Positions 62,499 through 64,000 of a stretch of DNA of 64,000 nt are shown here, in pieces. The notes under the pieces are model-generated. The model ran no database searches and was not told the origin of the DNA. It saw only the letters and a list, made by a program, of their open reading frames with translations. The position numbers and the translations under genes were made by a program. Within the stretch, counting starts at the first letter, position 1. Every line of letters begins with the position of its first letter. This DNA is from Nitrospirota bacterium (lineage in GTDB: Bacteria; Nitrospirota; Thermodesulfovibrionia; Thermodesulfovibrionales; Dissulfurispiraceae): positions 16,914 through 80,913 of the forward strand of contig WSNO01000019.1 in assembly GCA_009773415.1 (NCBI GenBank), given 5' to 3'.

Positions 62499-63691
62499 AG
62501 TATTATCTGGCGCCTCACTGTGCGCTGAAACGGCTTGAAGAACCCTGTGTTTACGATGCGAAGCAGGATGAACTTTATGGGCTTGATGAACAGGCATTTG
62601 CATATCTTGCAGTCGCAGCAGAACTGTCTGGAGCTGACCCCCCTGAAGATAGCGGGTTTCTCTCATTCTGCCTTGCCGAAGGGCTGCTGCTGACATCGCC
62701 GGTCTGCGTGACCAGACCCGAACCCGTGCAGTCTCCCGTCCCGTCGCTGCGCTATCTCGAACTCCAGATTACCACCCGTTGCAATCTCCGTTGTCATCAT
62801 TGCTATGTCGGGGATCCGGAACGCACCGAGCTATCCCTGGATGACCTGAAAAGGGTGCTTGATGAATTTCAGGCGATGCAGGGACTTCGTCTGCTCATTA
62901 CCGGAGGTGAGCCGTTGCTGCATACTCAGTTTCGTGAGTTCAACAAGATGCTGCCGGGCTATGCTTTCCGGAAAGTGCTCTTTACCAACGGGCAGGTGCT
63001 GGACGATACTCTTCTGAAGAGTTTAGCTGTTGACGAAATCCAGATCAGTATCGACGGACTTGAGAAGGGACATGATGCTCTTCGCGGCAAGGGGACATTC
63101 AGAAAAGCCCTCGATGCTGCGGAGCGGGCAAGGCGCACCGGTATTCCGGTTTCTGTCGCCACCGTCGTTCACCGGCAGAATCTTGATGAATTCGAAGGCA
63201 TGAGCATTCTTTTTAGCGGTGTCGGCATATGTGACTGGACGGTGGATGTGCCGACTCCTGCCGGTTCTTTTTTGCAACATCCTGAACTTCTGGTTCCCCC
63301 TGAGGTGGCCGGGAGGTATCTGTTGTACGGGTTTGGAGGAGGCATTCACGGCGGCGGAGGTGGATTTGCCTGCGGGTTGCATCTGGCGTCTGTTCTTGCC
63401 AGCGGAGACGTCTGCAAATGCGCATTTTATGCGGCGTCCCCTGTCGGAACGCTTTCAGGAGGACTGACGCATGCCTGGTCAAGCATTCGCCCGGTTTTGC
63501 TTGATGAACTTGACTGCGCTACGGACGGATGTTCTGTCCTCGGAGAATGTCGCGGCGGCTGCAGGTATCGCGCTGAACGTTCTGCGCCGGAGAACGTGCC
63601 GGATTACCGGAAACGGTGCGGGCGTGACTTTTACAAGTGTCATTCATATGATATAATGAAATCACGGAGCAGGCATGAAGTCTGCGATTGA
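62495..63691 (+). CDS. Radical SAM/SPASM peptide maturase
   Basis: This 398-residue enzyme is predicted to modify the Cys-rich peptide encoded just downstream. The radical SAM cluster motif is CNLRCHHC (Cys96, Cys100, Cys103), and GGEP is at 137-140. The C-terminal half has a SPASM-type cysteine set for auxiliary [4Fe-4S] clusters: Cys293, Cys307, Cys309, then a CX4CX5CX3C block at 341-356, Cys375, Cys382 and Cys397. Residues 1-70 (YDAKQDELYGLDEQAFAYLA and a helix ending AEGLL) resemble the PqqD-type peptide recognition fold; this part is inference. A glycine-rich loop (GFGGGIHGGGGG) lies at about 279-290. The GTG start overlaps the stop of the LapA-like gene. Similar maturases (for example the geopeptide group) occur in Desulfobacterota-like bacteria, but I cannot confirm family membership. 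Confidence 0.88.
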   Translation: MKYYLAPHCALKRLEEPCVYDAKQDELYGLDEQAFAYLAVAAELSGADPPEDSGFLSFCLAEGLLLTSPVCVTRPEPVQSPVPSLRYLELQITTRCNLRCHHCYVGDPERTELSLDDLKRVLDEFQAMQGLRLLITGGEPLLHTQFREFNKMLPGYAFRKVLFTNGQVLDDTLLKSLAVDEIQISIDGLEKGHDALRGKGTFRKALDAAERARRTGIPVSVATVVHRQNLDEFEGMSILFSGVGICDWTVDVPTPAGSFLQHPELLVPPEVAGRYLLYGFGGGIHGGGGGFACGLHLASVLASGDVCKCAFYAASPVGTLSGGLTHAWSSIRPVLLDELDCATDGCSVLGECRGGCRYRAERSAPENVPDYRKRCGRDFYKCHSYDIMKSRSRHEVCD

Positions 63692-63714
63692 CCCTATGAA
63701 AGGGAGGCGAAATT

Positions 63715-63777
63715 ATGACTATTCGCAGGGTTTCCAGGAAGGGAACAACTACCTGCAAGTGCAAAAGCTCTTGCTAG
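63715..63777 (+). CDS. Candidate RiPP precursor peptide, 20 residues, Cys-rich
   Basis: The sequence is MTIRRVSRKGTTTCKCKSSC. It starts 23 bases after the radical SAM gene. An AGGGAGG ribosome binding site at 63701-63707 sits 7 bases before the ATG, close to ideal. An intrinsic terminator starts about 23 bases after its stop. The first half is basic (Arg4, Arg5, Arg8, Lys9) and could be a minimal leader. The second half, Thr/Ser/Lys/Cys only, has Cys14, Cys16 and Cys20 and nearby Thr and Ser, suitable for thioether formation or metal binding. It is too short for most gene callers. An overlapping 36-codon frame (63675-63785) exists in another phase but has a poorer start and no cysteine. The function is inferred from context. 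Confidence 0.7.
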   Translation: MTIRRVSRKGTTTCKCKSSC

Positions 63778-63799
63778 TCGAGTAAAAACAATGCGTTCC

Positions 63800-63826
63800 G
63801 AGGGGGGTCGGTCTGGCCCCCCTTTT
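63800..63826 (+). terminator. Intrinsic terminator after the peptide gene
   Basis: A GC-rich stem (63802-63809 with 63815-63822, including six G-C pairs in a row) closes a 5-base loop and is extended by A-T and G-T pairs. Four T follow at 63823-63826. It ends the LapA-like/radical SAM/peptide transcript and separates it from the next gene. Confidence 0.85.
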
Positions 63827-63864
63827 CATTCATCTTGTGGGAGGAGGTGTCCGATAATAACCGC

Positions 63865-64000
63865 ATGAAAAAGCTAATTCTAACTATAGTAGTCTCAAGT
63901 TTTCTCCTGGTTGCTGGGGTAGCCGCCGGTGAATTGACTGATACATCACCGGTCCCGCTGAAGCCGCTTGCCGTTGACCAGGACAACCCCTATTTTGAAT
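63865..64000 (+). CDS. Start of a secreted protein (runs off window)
   Basis: The first 45 codons show a signal peptide: MKK, a hydrophobic core LILTIVVSSFLLVAGVAAG and a likely cleavage after VAAG. The mature part begins ELTDTSPVPLKPLAVDQDNPYFE. GGGAGGAGG is 17 bases upstream, rather far; a GTG at 63847 is in frame but would fall within that sequence. The family is not recognisable from this much. It follows the terminator, so it probably has its own promoter. Confidence 0.6.
   Translation, partial: MKKLILTIVVSSFLLVAGVAAGELTDTSPVPLKPLAVDQDNPYFE

Noticed and set aside
63675..63785. Alternative 36-codon ORF (MKSAIDPMKGRRNYDY...) overlapping the Cys-rich peptide in another frame
   Set aside because: It starts inside the maturase gene with only a short GGAG motif, has no Cys and no recognisable pattern, and the AGGGAGG site points to the ATG at 63715. 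It cannot be fully excluded.
1..64000. CRISPR arrays, insertion sequences, prophage or integration sites
   Set aside because: No spaced direct repeats, transposase, integrase or phage genes were seen on either strand.

Overview
The window looks like a chromosomal core region of a Gram-negative, probably anaerobic bacterium. Gram-negative signs are a RodZ-like protein, a PBP1C/alpha-2-macroglobulin pair, a BepA-like lipoprotein protease, AmpG/NagZ muropeptide recycling and a LapA-like protein. Anaerobic or redox signs are a four-subunit pyruvate/2-oxoacid:ferredoxin oxidoreductase, HypD and a membrane-anchored multiheme cytochrome c. The mix (BioW, PFOR, multiheme cytochrome, radical-SAM peptide system) would fit Nitrospirota or Desulfobacterota-like lineages; this placement is inference. 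No phage, insertion sequence or CRISPR array is visible.

Layout. 1-0.4 kb: 5' end of glgC on the minus strand. 0.5-3.5 kb: fabG-acpP-fabF-rnc. 3.5-6.2 kb: a minus-strand pair of a second ketosynthase and a MurC-like ligase. 6.3-11.3 kb: rodZ-like, multiheme cytochrome, rnr. 11.5-15.6 kb: mutS-coaE-ribF. 15.7-17.7 kb: a PriA homologue whose ATPase motifs are lost. 17.8-23.3 kb: clpC, thioredoxin-like, DUF4416, nadE. 23.3-31.4 kb (minus): alpha-2-macroglobulin then pbpC. 31.6-38.6 kb: a broken ispE, tRNA-Gln, prs, rplY, pth, pepA, moeA, hypD. 38.8-45.3 kb: carB and the porGDAB operon. 45.3-47 kb (minus): bioW and a lipid kinase. 47.2-47.8 kb: wreck of a metal P-type ATPase. 47.9-54.5 kb: engB, a MacAB-like ABC exporter, a CAP protein, corA. 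54.5-62.1 kb: a PAS remnant, bioB, acyP, then an envelope/peptidoglycan-recycling group (BepA-like, NagA-like, DUF1460, AmpG, NagZ). 62.2-64 kb: LapA-like protein, radical SAM/SPASM maturase, a 20-residue Cys-rich peptide, a strong terminator, and the start of a secreted protein.

The most interesting item is the 62.5-63.8 kb locus. A radical SAM enzyme with a C-terminal SPASM-type Cys cluster and a likely N-terminal peptide-recognition domain is followed 23 bases later by a tiny ORF with a near-perfect ribosome binding site, encoding MTIRRVSRKGTTTCKCKSSC. An intrinsic terminator closes the unit. This has the architecture of a ribosomally made, radical-SAM-modified peptide (RiPP) system with an unusually short precursor.

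Other notable points are the ATPase-dead PriA, an ispE that has lost about 20-25 codons and its frame, a P-type ATPase pseudogene with a large internal deletion, atypical heme-binding motifs in the cytochrome, and several palindromic or hairpin sites at operon heads.
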